Positions 1 through 8,640 are shown, counted from the first letter of the stretch. The stretch is DNA of 64,000 bases from Croceivirga sp. (GCA_028284285.1 JANQSA010000082.1:62001-126000), one strand, 5' to 3'. Notes: generated by a model not told the origin, from the sequence alone. Numbers and translations: made by a program.

Positions 1-992
1 ACGAATAACGACCGTGGTTTATAACTGTGTACCAGATCGGCAAATGCCTTTATATGTTCCGGTGTAGTGCCACAGCAACCCCCAACGATATTTACAAGGC
101 CTTTTTCCAAATATTCCCGGATCTGTTCTGCCATCTGCTTTGGGGTGTCATCATATCCTCCAAACGCATTGGGCAGTCCTGCATTGGGATATGCCGAAAT
201 AAAAAAAGAGGTTTTTGAGGCAATAGCTTCCAAGTGTGGCATGAGTTGTTTAGCCCCCAAGGCACAATTAAATCCGACCGATAACAAGGGGAGATGCGCC
301 ACAGAAATCAAAAAGGCTTCCGGTGTCTGACCGGATAGTGTTCTTCCAGAAGCATCCGTAATGGTACCGCTCACCATTATGGGTATTTCGATATTTCGCT
401 CTTCCTTTACCTCTTCTATAGCGAAAAGAGCAGCTTTAGCGTTTAACGTATCAAAAATTGTCTCTACCAGAAGAAGGTCTGAACCACCATCCAGTAACGC
501 TTCAACCTGCTCCTTGTAGGCTTTTCGTAAATCTTCAAAACGTATTGCCCGAAAACCCGGATCATTTACATCGGGGGACAAACTTGCGGTTTTATTGGTT
601 GGCCCAATACTCCCGGCAACGAAACGTGGTTTTTCAGGGTTCTTTAAGGTGAACTGATCTGCTACCGCTTTGGCAATTTTTGCTGACTCATAGTTCATTT
701 CGTATACTAATTCCTCCATGCCATAATCCGCCATAGCAATCGTCGTTCCGGAAAAGGTGTTGGTTTGAACAATATCTGCACCTGCCTCGTAGTACTTAGT
801 GTGCACTTCAGCAATTGCCTTAGGCTGTGTTATGGACAATAAGTCGTTATTCCCTTTTAAGGGTTGTGGCCAATCCTTAAAGCGGGAACCCCGGAAATCT
901 TCTTCTGAAAATTGATACTGTTGCAGCATGGTCCCCATTGCGCCGTCAAGTACCAATATCCGTTCTTTTAAAATTTGTTCAATTTGTGACAT
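1..992 (-). CDS. metH: Homocysteine S-methyltransferase half of a split methionine synthase (partial, runs off left edge)
   Basis: About 330 residues are visible, read from the ATG at 990-992 down to base 1, with no stop in the window. The protein begins [20 protein letters not shown], the typical start of the MetH homocysteine-binding barrel, and carries the zinc-ligand motifs GFNC and GGCCG near the visible end. It transfers a methyl group to homocysteine, using methyl-cobalamin held by the rest of MetH. In Bacteroidota the enzyme is commonly split into this roughly 340-residue barrel and a separate folate/cobalamin protein; since the barrel is nearly complete at the edge, the split form is likely, but this is inference because the 3' end is outside. 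A SAM-I riboswitch lies in its leader, so it is probably switched off when SAM is plentiful. Confidence 0.93.
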   Translation of the reverse strand, partial: MSQIEQILKERILVLDGAMGTMLQQYQFSEEDFRGSRFKDWPQPLKGNNDLLSITQPKAIAEVHTKYYEAGADIVQTNTFSGTTIAMADYGMEELVYEMNYESAKIAKAVADQFTLKNPEKPRFVAGSIGPTNKTASLSPDVNDPGFRAIRFEDLRKAYKEQVEALLDGGSDLLLVETIFDTLNAKAALFAIEEVKEERNIEIPIMVSGTITDASGRTLSGQTPEAFLISVAHLPLLSVGFNCALGAKQLMPHLEAIASKTSFFISAYPNAGLPNAFGGYDDTPKQMAEQIREYLEKGLVNIVGGCCGTTPEHIKAFADLVHSYKPRSLF

Positions 993-1073
993 ACCTTAAT
1001 TTTTAGCACCAAATTGGCGCATATAAAAATCAAGAATTGTAGGGAGGGAAATTCGAATGAAAATTTCGCTTTT

Positions 1074-1172
1074 GTCATCTTTTCCCATATCGGGATAGAA
1101 TGTAGCACCTTCTCAAAAAATGAGGGTTGCTAAGGTTTCCAAGGGTCTATTCCCTCCACCTTTCTTGATAAC
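1074..1172 (-). promoter_or_regulatory. SAM-I (S-box) riboswitch in the metH leader
   Basis: Read on the minus strand, the element shows the conserved S-box blocks in order: TTATCAAGAAAGGTGGAGGG, then GAAACCTTAGCAACC, then AAGGTGCTA, and a closing GATGAC. The outer helix P1 pairs GTTATC (1167-1172) with GATGAC (1074-1079), with one G-U pair. The sequence after AGGTGCTA forms the short ATCCCGATATGGGA hairpin. These are the signature core residues of the class that binds S-adenosylmethionine. The location just upstream of metH fits feedback control of methionine synthesis. The expression platform is not obvious; control could be transcriptional or translational. Confidence 0.93.
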
Positions 1173-1220
1173 TTTTTAATGAACTGCATCACAAAGAAAC
1201 AACGCAATTGCCTGAAATAC

Positions 1221-1256
1221 AAAAAAACCTTTCAAAACATTATGAAAGGTTTTTTT
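1221..1256 (-). terminator. Rho-independent terminator after the reductase gene
   Basis: AAACCTTTCA and TGAAAGGTTT form a 10-bp stem around a short loop, with A and T runs on both sides, so it can act in both directions. It closes the cysH-to-reductase unit (minus strand) before the metH leader. Confidence 0.8.
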
Positions 1257-1274
1257 CGGTGATAAAAAGTGCAA

Positions 1275-2336
1275 CTAGGCGATTGCCTGAACCACTTCTT
1301 TCTTCGCTTCTTTTTTAGAACCATCAAATCCCTGTATTCCACCAACGGTAGTATATTTCATAACGTAGCGTTTATTGGGATTAATAATTTGATATGCGTA
1401 CTGGCACATCACTGCGGCTTCATGAAAGCCCGATAGTATTAGTTTTAGTTTGCCCTCATAGGTGTTGACGTCGCCGATGGCAAATACTCCCGGGATGTTA
1501 GTTTGATAATCCCTGGCATTGTTCACCTTAATCGCATTTTTTTCAATTTCTAATCCCCAATTTCCTATGGGGCCCAGTTTAGGGGACAATCCAAACAGGG
1601 GTATAAAATAATCCGTCTCTAAATAGGTGGGAGTAACCGTCTTGTCATTGGGACGAATTACCACTGCCCCCAACCTTTCCTTGCCATGCAATTCCGAAAC
1701 TTCTGCTTCAGTAAACAGGGTAATCTTTCCTATTTGTGCCAATTCCCTGGCCTTTTCCACGGAATCCAATGCTCCACGGAATTCATTTCTTCGGTGTACG
1801 AGAGAAACCTCAGCAGCCACACTTGAAAGGAAAATTGCCCAATCCAAAGCGGAATCTCCTCCTCCGGCAATGACCACCTTTTTATCCCGATAGACTTCGG
1901 GATCTTTGATCATGTAGACCACTCCCTTATCCTCAAATTGTGAAATGTGTTCCAATTGAGGTTTACGGGGTTCAAAAGAACCCAGGCCCCCTGCAATTAC
2001 TACCACTGGTGCCTGATGTTGTTTGCCTTTGTTCGTGGTTACAATAAAAGAGCCATCTTGCTGCTTTTCCAAGGTTTCAGCCCGTTCCCCCAGTGTAAAA
2101 CCCGGTTCAAAAGGTTGTATTTGTTCCATTAGTTTATCCACCAGGTCGCCCGCCAGAATCTCAGGGTAAGCCGGGATATCGTAAATGGGTTTTTTCGGAT
2201 AGATTTCAGAACACTGCCCTCCGGGTTGTGGTAAGGCATCTATCAAATGGCACCTTAACTTTAACAAACCCGCTTCAAATACTGTAAACAAACCTGTAGG
2301 TCCCGCTCCAATAATTAGTATATCCGTTTTGATCAT
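1275..2336 (-). CDS. Ferredoxin--NADP(+) reductase, thioredoxin-reductase-like type
   Basis: A 353-residue flavoprotein. The N-terminus carries the FAD-binding dinucleotide motif GAGPTG (about residues 11-16), the middle the NADPH-binding GGGDSALDW (about 158-166), and the C-terminus the FAD motif AIGDVN. It lacks the redox CxxC pair of true thioredoxin reductase, which places it with the TrxB-like ferredoxin-NADP reductases. It lies 15 bp after the siroheme gene and ends at a terminator, so it is the last gene of the sulfite reduction operon. The neighbour sulfite reductase has no flavoprotein partner here, so this enzyme probably passes electrons from NADPH through ferredoxin to it (inference from context). 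Confidence 0.88.
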   Translation of the reverse strand: MIKTDILIIGAGPTGLFTVFEAGLLKLRCHLIDALPQPGGQCSEIYPKKPIYDIPAYPEILAGDLVDKLMEQIQPFEPGFTLGERAETLEKQQDGSFIVTTNKGKQHQAPVVVIAGGLGSFEPRKPQLEHISQFEDKGVVYMIKDPEVYRDKKVVIAGGGDSALDWAIFLSSVAAEVSLVHRRNEFRGALDSVEKARELAQIGKITLFTEAEVSELHGKERLGAVVIRPNDKTVTPTYLETDYFIPLFGLSPKLGPIGNWGLEIEKNAIKVNNARDYQTNIPGVFAIGDVNTYEGKLKLILSGFHEAAVMCQYAYQIINPNKRYVMKYTTVGGIQGFDGSKKEAKKEVVQAIA

Positions 2337-2351
2337 CTTTACCCTTGTTTT

Positions 2352-2930
2352 TTATACTTTTTCAACTAGTTTTTCCGTGATTTTGTTCATTTCCTCCACC
2401 TTCTGTTCAAAATCACCTTGTATTGTTTTTCGATAGGCATTCAAATTGGTTACCATAGTAGTAATACTATCCGGGATAACCTCTTCAAAAAACTGTCTAA
2501 GCCGTTTTGCCGTTGTCGGGGACTTCCCATTGGTGGAGATCGCAATTTTCACATGACCCTTGGTAACAATCCCCCCCATGTAAAAATCACAAAGTGGAGG
2601 GTTATCCGCAACGTTCACTAAAGTATTCAGCTTTCTACAGTCATGGTAAACCTGTAAGTTCACTTCAGGCTTATCGGTTGTAGCTATGACCATATGTCTC
2701 CCGTACAAATAATTGGCACTGTACTTGTCAACGATCATATTTACATGGAATTCTTTGGCTAAGGCCTTGGTAGTTTCCCGGAACACGGGTGAAACCATTG
2801 TAATTTTTGCGTCAGGACTAGATTTAGTGAGAAAGTGCAGTTTTTCTTCCGCAACATACCCACCACCAACAATAAGTATGTCCAATTGTGATGTTTTTAA
2901 AAAAATTGGATACAAATTATTCCGTTCCAT
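2352..2930 (-). CDS. Precorrin-2 dehydrogenase / sirohydrochlorin ferrochelatase-like protein
   Basis: A 192-residue protein equivalent to the N-terminal part of CysG and to yeast Met8. It has an NAD-binding Rossmann motif VGGGYVAEEK near residue 21 and the family motifs VNVADNPPLCDF and IAISTNGKSP. It oxidises precorrin-2 to sirohydrochlorin and may insert iron to give siroheme, the cofactor of the sulfite reductase encoded upstream. Its start codon overlaps the stop of the SUMT gene (TGATG), so the two are translationally coupled and together replace a fused CysG. Confidence 0.9.
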   Translation of the reverse strand: MERNNLYPIFLKTSQLDILIVGGGYVAEEKLHFLTKSSPDAKITMVSPVFRETTKALAKEFHVNMIVDKYSANYLYGRHMVIATTDKPEVNLQVYHDCRKLNTLVNVADNPPLCDFYMGGIVTKGHVKIAISTNGKSPTTAKRLRQFFEEVIPDSITTMVTNLNAYRKTIQGDFEQKVEEMNKITEKLVEKV

Positions 2931-3682
2931 CAGGCGTATAGCTTTGTTTGTTGTAACACTTTTAACTGTTCCCGATGTTTCACTACCTCTCCCACAACAA
3001 TTATTGCCGGGTTAGACAACTGTTGTTCTCTTACTTTAGCTTCAATAGAAGTGACCGTACCTATTCCTATTTTTTCATTTTCTGTAGTGCCCTCCTGGAT
3101 AATGGCTACCGGGGTATCTTGTTTTCCTTCTTGCGCAAATAGCGCCATAATCTTGCTTAATTTTCCCATTCCCATCAAAATCACCACAGTAGCGGATGAT
3201 TTGGCAGCCAGGGCTACATCGGCAGAGATCTGATGTTCTTTTGTTGTCCCGGTAATTACCCAAAAGCTTTCTGAGGCTCCCCTTTTAGTGACGGGTATAT
3301 TTTGGGATGCGGGTACTGCAACAGCCGAAGAAATTCCCGGTACAACGGCCACTTCCATTCCAAATTGCGCAGCATATTCCATTTCTTCTGCTCCTCTGCC
3401 GAATACAAAAGGGTCTCCCCCCTTAAGCCGAACCACATGACTCCCTAAAAGACCTCTCTGAACGATCAACTCGTTAATCTGTTCCTGTTGGAAGTGGTAG
3501 CAGCCTTTTCGTTTGCCTACAAAAATGTGCTCGGCATACGGAGCATATTCCAAAAGTTGAGCATTTACCAAAGCATCATACAACACTACATCTGCAGTCT
3601 CTAACGCTTTGATTCCCTTCAAAGTGATCAATTCCACATCTCCCGGGCCTGCCCCCACTACTGTAAGTTTTCCCTGATTCAT
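2930..3682 (-). CDS. cobA: Uroporphyrinogen-III C-methyltransferase (SUMT)
   Basis: A 250-residue tetrapyrrole methylase. Visible motifs are VGAGPGDVELITLKG at the start, VRLKGGDPFVFGRG in the middle and VPGISSAVAVPA, all standard for SUMT. It uses two SAM to convert uroporphyrinogen III to precorrin-2, the first committed step to siroheme. The ATG overlaps the stop of the sulfite reductase gene by 4 bp (ATGA), and its own stop overlaps the next start by 1 bp, so it sits in a tight operon. Since no cobalamin genes are nearby, siroheme rather than B12 is the likely purpose. Confidence 0.94.
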   Translation of the reverse strand: MNQGKLTVVGAGPGDVELITLKGIKALETADVVLYDALVNAQLLEYAPYAEHIFVGKRKGCYHFQQEQINELIVQRGLLGSHVVRLKGGDPFVFGRGAEEMEYAAQFGMEVAVVPGISSAVAVPASQNIPVTKRGASESFWVITGTTKEHQISADVALAAKSSATVVILMGMGKLSKIMALFAQEGKQDTPVAIIQEGTTENEKIGIGTVTSIEAKVREQQLSNPAIIVVGEVVKHREQLKVLQQTKLYA

Positions 3683-5769
3683 GCCTCTTGTAATTCTAGT
3701 TTTCGATATGCTTCTAACTGATGTAATATCTTTTTGGCATCCCCTAAATACCGTTTGGCAAAGGCCTCATCCGGAGCATTTTGGTTAAGTTGAAGTACCG
3801 TCTCACTAAAACTTTGCCCCAATTCCAATTTACCCGTTGCAACGAACAAGGCATCAAAGTCTCGAATAATGCTGGCATGCGTATTTGTTTTGGTCTTTTC
3901 TGACGTCAACAGAGCCTTCGCCGCATTTACCATGGCCTGATAGGAGTAATAAATACTCGCTGCCCATTTTGCTTCTTCTAAAGCTTCCCCGGCCTTTTCA
4001 ATTTTTTCCTGACTTTCAAAAAATAAGGTGGCCACCAGATCCACAATCACTCCCGCACATTCGCCTATACCAATCTCCTTCTTGTACTTCTCTGAGTTTC
4101 CCCAATCAATAAAATCGTCAGCAGTTAAGTTGTCAACATTAGAAAGGTGTTTTAAGAAATCATAGAAATAGCGTTCCCCTTTTTGGGTATAATATTCTTC
4201 AAACTTTATTCCGTTCCCGTTGGCCTCAAAATCGTCCAAAATGAGTCGTAGGGCTTCAGGACCGCGTTTACTGGGAATCTTAACCACTTTATCTGCAAAG
4301 GTTCCCTTTCCATTGCCGTGGTTTCCACCGCCCAACAATACCTGGAGCGCCGGAGCAACTAATTTATCTTTGGTTCGGATACTCATCCCCTGAAATCCAA
4401 TATGCGCCATTGTGTGCTGGCCGCAGGCATTCATACAACCACTGATTTTGATCACTACATCCGGATTCTGTATGTATTGTGGATATTCCGTTGTAATAAC
4501 GCGTTCCAGTTCTGCTGCGATCCCGGTACTACTGGCTATTCCCAGGTTACAGGTATCAGTTCCGGGACAAGCGGTAATATCCAAAGCCTTGTTGTAGCCT
4601 ACTTCTGCAAAACCCATTGCTTTTAGCTCACGGTAGAAGAAAGGGAGTAATGCTTTCCGTACATACGGGATCAGGATATTTTGCCGAAGGGATAAGCGGA
4701 TTTCCCCTGCTGCATAATGCTCTACAAGTTCCGCAAGCTGCCGTGCCTTATCCGTATAAAAATCACCAAGCAGCACTTTAACGCCAATGGCTACAAAGTC
4801 CTCTTGCTTCTGAGCGACCAGGTTAGTGGATTTCCATCTTTCAAAGGCTTCCTGCTCCTCAATATCCACATCAGGGATATCCGTTTGAGCAACTCGTATT
4901 TTCGGGTAGTTTTCAAAATCAATGGGATACACCTGAACCGGTATGGCCTTTTGTTCTTCGGATAATAATTGTTTGAATCCATCCAAGCCGACATCCTTCA
5001 GCAAAAATTTTATCCTGGCCTTAGCCCGGCTTTTCCTTTCTCCATGGCGATCAAACACCCGGATGACCCCCTCCATTAAAGGAATGATCTTTTCTGCGGG
5101 AAGAAAATCGTGCAATACATCCGCATGCCTTGGCTGGGAGCCTAAACCACCACCAATCATCACCTTAAAGCCACGTATACCCTCATGTATCCTGGCAATA
5201 AATCCAAGATCATGCATATAAGAAAGCCCGGTATCCTCATCCGAAGCCGAAAAAGAAACTTTAAATTTTCTTCCCATTTCCTGACCAACAGGATTTCGGA
5301 GAAAGTATTCAAAAACAGCCTGAGCATAGGGCGAAACATCAAAAGGTTCGTTGGGGTCAATCCCTGCGGTTTCCGAAGCGGTAACATTGCGAACGGTATT
5401 GCCACAGGCCTCCCGAAGCGTAACCTCATCCTTCTCTAGTTGTGCCCAAAGTTCCGGGGTCCGTTCCAGATCCACATAATGGATCTGAATATCCTGCCGG
5501 GTGGTAATGTGTAAACGTCCGGTGGAATATTCATCCGATACATCGGCAATGCGCCGCAGTTGATTGGCGGTTACCTTCCCATAGGGTAGTTTTATCCGCA
5601 CCATTTGTACTCCCGGTTGGCGCTGCCCATATACCCCACGGGCCAGTCGTAAGCTACGGAATTTCTCTTCATCCATAGTTCCTTCCTTGAACTTACGAAT
5701 TTTTCGTTCCAGTTCAACAATGTCCTTTTCAACAATTGGGTTCTCTATCTCGGTTCTAAAACTTTGCAT
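3679..5769 (-). CDS. Siroheme [4Fe-4S] sulfite/nitrite reductase with a C-terminal HEPN-like domain
   Basis: A 696-residue protein. Residues about 40-540 form the ferredoxin-dependent nitrite/sulfite reductase fold, with the RLHITTRQDIQ substrate-site region (about 85-95) and the four cysteines that bind the cluster and siroheme, Cys401/Cys407 (CPGTDTC) and Cys445/Cys449 (CMNAC). From about residue 575 on there is an all-helical tail containing KWAASIYYSYQAMVNAAKAL, which looks like a HEPN domain; ordinary sulfite reductases end before it. Context (PAPS reductase upstream, siroheme genes and a ferredoxin reductase downstream) points to sulfite as substrate, reduced with six electrons to sulfide; nitrite cannot be excluded from sequence. 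The role of the tail is unknown. Confidence 0.9.
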   Translation of the reverse strand: MQSFRTEIENPIVEKDIVELERKIRKFKEGTMDEEKFRSLRLARGVYGQRQPGVQMVRIKLPYGKVTANQLRRIADVSDEYSTGRLHITTRQDIQIHYVDLERTPELWAQLEKDEVTLREACGNTVRNVTASETAGIDPNEPFDVSPYAQAVFEYFLRNPVGQEMGRKFKVSFSASDEDTGLSYMHDLGFIARIHEGIRGFKVMIGGGLGSQPRHADVLHDFLPAEKIIPLMEGVIRVFDRHGERKSRAKARIKFLLKDVGLDGFKQLLSEEQKAIPVQVYPIDFENYPKIRVAQTDIPDVDIEEQEAFERWKSTNLVAQKQEDFVAIGVKVLLGDFYTDKARQLAELVEHYAAGEIRLSLRQNILIPYVRKALLPFFYRELKAMGFAEVGYNKALDITACPGTDTCNLGIASSTGIAAELERVITTEYPQYIQNPDVVIKISGCMNACGQHTMAHIGFQGMSIRTKDKLVAPALQVLLGGGNHGNGKGTFADKVVKIPSKRGPEALRLILDDFEANGNGIKFEEYYTQKGERYFYDFLKHLSNVDNLTADDFIDWGNSEKYKKEIGIGECAGVIVDLVATLFFESQEKIEKAGEALEEAKWAASIYYSYQAMVNAAKALLTSEKTKTNTHASIIRDFDALFVATGKLELGQSFSETVLQLNQNAPDEAFAKRYLGDAKKILHQLEAYRKLELQEA

Positions 5770-5888
5770 TCCTTGTATATCTAATTGTTATATTTTCTAT
5801 AATTCCCATAGAATAAATAGGGTAATTATTGCTTATACCTACAACTTTGTAAAACCTTTGCATGCCCACTAGAACCTTTTAATTGGAG

Positions 5889-6512
5889 CTACTGCAAATG
5901 AATACCGCACTCCCTGGTCTCCAAGGCTTTAACAGGATCAAAATAGGTACTGTTTTTTGGAAGATCATGCGCTTCCAAATATTCATCCAGATCCTGATCC
6001 GTCCAATAATAGAAGGGACTTACCTTCAAAATACCTTCTTTACTAAAGCTCAATATGTCTTTTGAACTCCTTAGTTCCGTCTGACGAATACGTATGTTTG
6101 TGAACCAAATATCAGGTTGATGCTGAGCCAATGCTCTTCGAAAAGGTTCTAGTTTTACGATATCCGAAAATTCAGCGTGTTCCGGTTGGTCGGCGGAAGG
6201 AAAACCTAAACGATGCTCGGTATAGGCTTTGGTTTCCCTGGGAACATAGGTATTCAACTTAAGACTGAAACGATCAGTCAAATACCTTGCATGCTCATAG
6301 GTTTCCGGAAGATTATACCCGGTATCGCACCATACCACGTCAATCTCAGGATCTGTTTGCTGAAAGGTATTCAGCAAAACCGCAGAATATTTTCCAAAAC
6401 TGGTGGTTACAATCCTCCGTTCGGATAATTGCAATGCCCAGTAGATAATTTCTTCCGGCGGTATCCCCCGGAACTGCTTGTTGTAATAGGTTAAATCAAT
6501 ATCAGCTTTCAT
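5889..6512 (-). CDS. cysH: Phosphoadenylyl-sulfate (PAPS) reductase
   Basis: A 207-residue member of the PAPS/APS reductase family. It shows the adenylyl-binding TTSFGKYSAVLLN segment (about residues 36-48) and ends in ECGIHLQ, which holds the catalytic Cys202. The CC and CxxC pairs that bind an iron-sulfur cluster in APS reductases are absent, so PAPS is the likelier substrate, although cluster-free APS reductases exist. It makes sulfite for the reductase encoded next. Genes for ATP sulfurylase and APS kinase (cysD, cysN, cysC), often beside cysH, are not in this window. Its promoter carries dyads likely bound by the Rrf2 protein encoded upstream. Confidence 0.9.
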   Translation of the reverse strand: MKADIDLTYYNKQFRGIPPEEIIYWALQLSERRIVTTSFGKYSAVLLNTFQQTDPEIDVVWCDTGYNLPETYEHARYLTDRFSLKLNTYVPRETKAYTEHRLGFPSADQPEHAEFSDIVKLEPFRRALAQHQPDIWFTNIRIRQTELRSSKDILSFSKEGILKVSPFYYWTDQDLDEYLEAHDLPKNSTYFDPVKALETRECGIHLQ

Positions 6513-6530
6513 CGCATTATTCCCTATGGA

Positions 6531-6552
6531 TTTAGTAGACTAAACAAACATA
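6531..6552 (-). promoter_or_regulatory. cysH promoter -7 box joined to a dyad operator
   Basis: On the minus strand TATGTTTG (6545-6552) matches the Bacteroidota -7 consensus TAnnTTTG. Directly after it, over the expected start of transcription, lies the dyad TTTAGTCTACTAAA (6531-6544; arms TTTAGT/ACTAAA). A repressor bound there would block transcription; the neighbouring Rrf2 protein is the natural candidate (inference). No good -33 TTG is present. Confidence 0.6.
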
Positions 6553-6593
6553 CCTATTTTATCTTCTCTATTTTGTTAAAGTTGCAATAATTT

Positions 6594-6620
6594 TCTTACT
6601 ACCCTATAGTTTTAGTAGAT
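6594..6620 (-). promoter_or_regulatory. Second candidate Rrf2 site upstream of cysH
   Basis: On the plus strand TACTACCCTATAGTTTTAGT holds the arms TACTA/TAGTA 10 bp apart. The 19-bp stretch at 6602-6620 (CCCTATAGTTTTAGTAGAT) is a near copy of 6522-6540 (CCCTATGGATTTAGTAGAC), exactly 80 bp away, so the same protein may bind both. Confidence 0.5.
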
Positions 6621-6661
6621 TTTTAAAATTTCCGCGTTTTCTTTGGAAGATTCACAAACCT

Positions 6662-7081
6662 TTATGTGTCTTTATAAAGAAGATCAGCCAAGGTAGTATT
6701 GCGATAGATCTTCAGAGCGCTGTCCCTGACTTTTAACATGAGGTTATGCACGGGACAGGTAGTCTCATCCGGGCAATCGTCACATTTTTCATAGAAATTA
6801 AGGCTCACGCAAGGCACCATGGCAATGGGTCCTTCCAAAATCCGCATTATTGCGGTCATTGGAATGTCATGGGGTTCCTTGATCAGGTAATAGCCCCCGC
6901 CCTTTCCTTTTTTGGAACCCAGAAAGCCATTTCTTCTCAGGGTCAGTAGAATACTTTCCAAAAACTTTTGGGAAATGTTCTCATGTTTGGCAATTTCAGC
7001 GATTTGAACGGGTTCCCGGTCGTGCAAGCCCGCTAAATACGTAAGGGCTTTTATGCCATATTTGGTCTTCTTGGAAAGCAT
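6662..7081 (-). CDS. Rrf2 family transcriptional regulator (cysteine/sulfur metabolism type)
   Basis: A 139-residue Rrf2 protein: winged helix-turn-helix over residues 1-75 (MLSKKTKYGIKALTYLAG, GFLGSKKGKGGGYYL) and a cysteine cluster CVSLNFYEKCDDCPDETTC at about 91-109, with the C-x7-8-C spacing range that in IscR/NsrR relatives can hold an iron-sulfur cluster. Relatives include CymR, a repressor of cysteine synthesis, and IscR. It stands between metZ and cysH on the same strand, 24 bp after metZ, and the cysH promoter carries dyads, so control of sulfate reduction by sulfur or iron-sulfur status is the likely job. Ligand not known. Confidence 0.87.
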   Translation of the reverse strand: MLSKKTKYGIKALTYLAGLHDREPVQIAEIAKHENISQKFLESILLTLRRNGFLGSKKGKGGGYYLIKEPHDIPMTAIMRILEGPIAMVPCVSLNFYEKCDDCPDETTCPVHNLMLKVRDSALKIYRNTTLADLLYKDT

Positions 7082-7105
7082 TTGTTAAAGATAGCCAAAA
7101 ATGGC

Positions 7106-8272
7106 CTATCCCAGCGCCTGTGCGATATCCCCTACGATGTCCTCTATATGCTCTAAACCTACCGAAACGCGTACCATGCCATCCGTAATTCCCACCTGTA
7201 ACCGCTCCGCTTCGGAAAGCTTACTGTGCGTAGTGGATGCCGGATGGGTCACTATGCTACGGGTATCTCCCAAATTGGCAGATAGTGTTAATAGTGTAAC
7301 GCTATCAAAAAATCGCCTTCCGGCTTCCAGTCCTCCCCTAACCTCAAAAGCCACCACACTTCCCCCTGCCTTCATTTGTTTTTTGGCGATTTCATAGTTG
7401 GGGTGCGAGGGTAACATTGGATATTTCACCCAGTTTACTTTAGGGTGATTTTCCAAATATTGGGCGAGCTGCAAGGCATTTTCACAATGCCGGTCCACTC
7501 GCATTGCAAGGGTTTCCAGGCTTTTTGACAATATCCACGCATTAAAAGGCGATAATGTCGGGCCTGTTATTCTTGCGAAGCGATAGATTTTATCCACCAA
7601 TTCGGCGCTACCTACGGTAACACCCGCCAAAACCCTACCCTGTCCGTCCATCAACTTTGTTCCGGAATGGATCACCAGATCTGCTCCAAACTGTATCGGT
7701 TGTTGCAAATAGGGTGAGGCAAAGCAATTATCAACAATAAAAAGGAGTCCATGTCTTTTGGCAATGTTTCCCAATACTTCCAAATCAATAATATCTACCC
7801 CGGGATTGGTAGGTGACTCTACATAGATCAACCGGGTATTTTCCTGAATATGGTTTTCAATCTCATCCAGTCCATCTACTTCAAAAAAGGAGGTTTCGAT
7901 ATTCCATTTTGGAAAAAAGTTGGTAAATAAACTGTGCGTAGACCCAAAAATACTACGTGATGAAAGTATATGATCCCCACTTTCCAAAAGTGCTGCAAAG
8001 GTGGAAAACACCGCGGCCATGCCCGAGGCAAATGCAAAACCAGCTTCGGCCCTTTCCATTTGGCAGACCTTGTCAACAAATTCAGAGGTGTTCGGATTGG
8101 AATACCGCGAGTAGATATTGCGGTCTTTCTCCTCGGCAAAGGAAGCCCGCATATCTTCAGCATCTTCAAAAACATAGCTGGAGGTCAAATACAGCGGGAC
8201 GGAATGCTCCAAATACTGCGTACGCTCCAATTGATTGCGAATGGCTTTGGTTTCAAATTTTTGGTTATTCAT
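7106..8272 (-). CDS. metZ: MetZ-like O-acyl-homoserine sulfhydrylase (Cys/Met metabolism PLP enzyme)
   Basis: A 388-residue PLP enzyme of the transsulfuration family. The PLP lysine sits in HSGTKLMDGQGR, and the segment GPTLSPFNAWILSKSLETL is typical of the MetZ branch (O-succinylhomoserine sulfhydrylase). The ATG at 8272 was chosen because the longer reading would need a TTG. It probably makes homocysteine from an activated homoserine and sulfide, in parallel to MetY; a cystathionine gamma-synthase or -lyase role cannot be ruled out from sequence. It precedes the Rrf2 regulator and the sulfite reduction operon in the same direction. Confidence 0.8.
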   Translation of the reverse strand: MNNQKFETKAIRNQLERTQYLEHSVPLYLTSSYVFEDAEDMRASFAEEKDRNIYSRYSNPNTSEFVDKVCQMERAEAGFAFASGMAAVFSTFAALLESGDHILSSRSIFGSTHSLFTNFFPKWNIETSFFEVDGLDEIENHIQENTRLIYVESPTNPGVDIIDLEVLGNIAKRHGLLFIVDNCFASPYLQQPIQFGADLVIHSGTKLMDGQGRVLAGVTVGSAELVDKIYRFARITGPTLSPFNAWILSKSLETLAMRVDRHCENALQLAQYLENHPKVNWVKYPMLPSHPNYEIAKKQMKAGGSVVAFEVRGGLEAGRRFFDSVTLLTLSANLGDTRSIVTHPASTTHSKLSEAERLQVGITDGMVRVSVGLEHIEDIVGDIAQALG

Positions 8273-8285
8273 TGTTAACAAGTAG

Positions 8286-8309
8286 GTGGCTGAGTATAAT
8301 AAAAGCCAC
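8286..8309. repeat. Short hairpin at the 3' end of the GIY-YIG gene
   Basis: GTGGCT (8286-8291) and AGCCAC (8304-8309) pair around a 12-nt AT-rich loop. The GGTGGCTGAG beginning resembles the palindromic repeats at 8641-8666 and 8701-8720 on the other side of the gene, so the gene is bracketed by related elements. Confidence 0.5.
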
Positions 8310-8626
8310 TAATCATTTGCTTCTCTATAATATTTGTAATGCGTCTCATTTTTGCATTCCGCTAAATTCGGTAAACTTTCCAATTTGCCTTTTATAAGCG
8401 CCTTTTTTTTCCTTCTTGACCATCCCTGAATTTGCTTTTCTCTATAAAATGCAGTGTCAATTCTAAGAAATTCTTCAACATAGACAAGTCGGACCGGCAG
8501 TCTTTTCTTCGTATGATTTGAGCCTTTACCTTCTTCGTGCTCCGTAAATCTTTTGGTTAAATCAACAGTACTTCCGGTATAATAACTTCCGTCTGAACAT
8601 TCTAAGATGTAAACATATCCTCTCAT
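8309..8626 (-). CDS. GIY-YIG nuclease superfamily protein
   Basis: A single-domain protein of about 105 residues starting MRGYVYILECSDGSYYTGST, with the GIY-YIG pair in the form YVYI...YTGS, followed by the conserved Arg in KRFTEHEEGKG and Glu in the YREKQIQGWSRRKK region. Such stand-alone GIY-YIG proteins (YhbQ/UPF0213-like) are very common in Bacteroidota and of unknown role; nuclease activity is possible. An in-frame ATG at 8665 would add 13 residues, but they are encoded by the palindromic repeat at 8641-8666, so the internal start is preferred. The gene interrupts the otherwise metabolic run between metX-thrA and metZ. Confidence 0.85.
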   Translation of the reverse strand: MRGYVYILECSDGSYYTGSTVDLTKRFTEHEEGKGSNHTKKRLPVRLVYVEEFLRIDTAFYREKQIQGWSRRKKKALIKGKLESLPNLAECKNETHYKYYREAND

Positions 8627-8640
8627 ACTTTTCATTAAGA

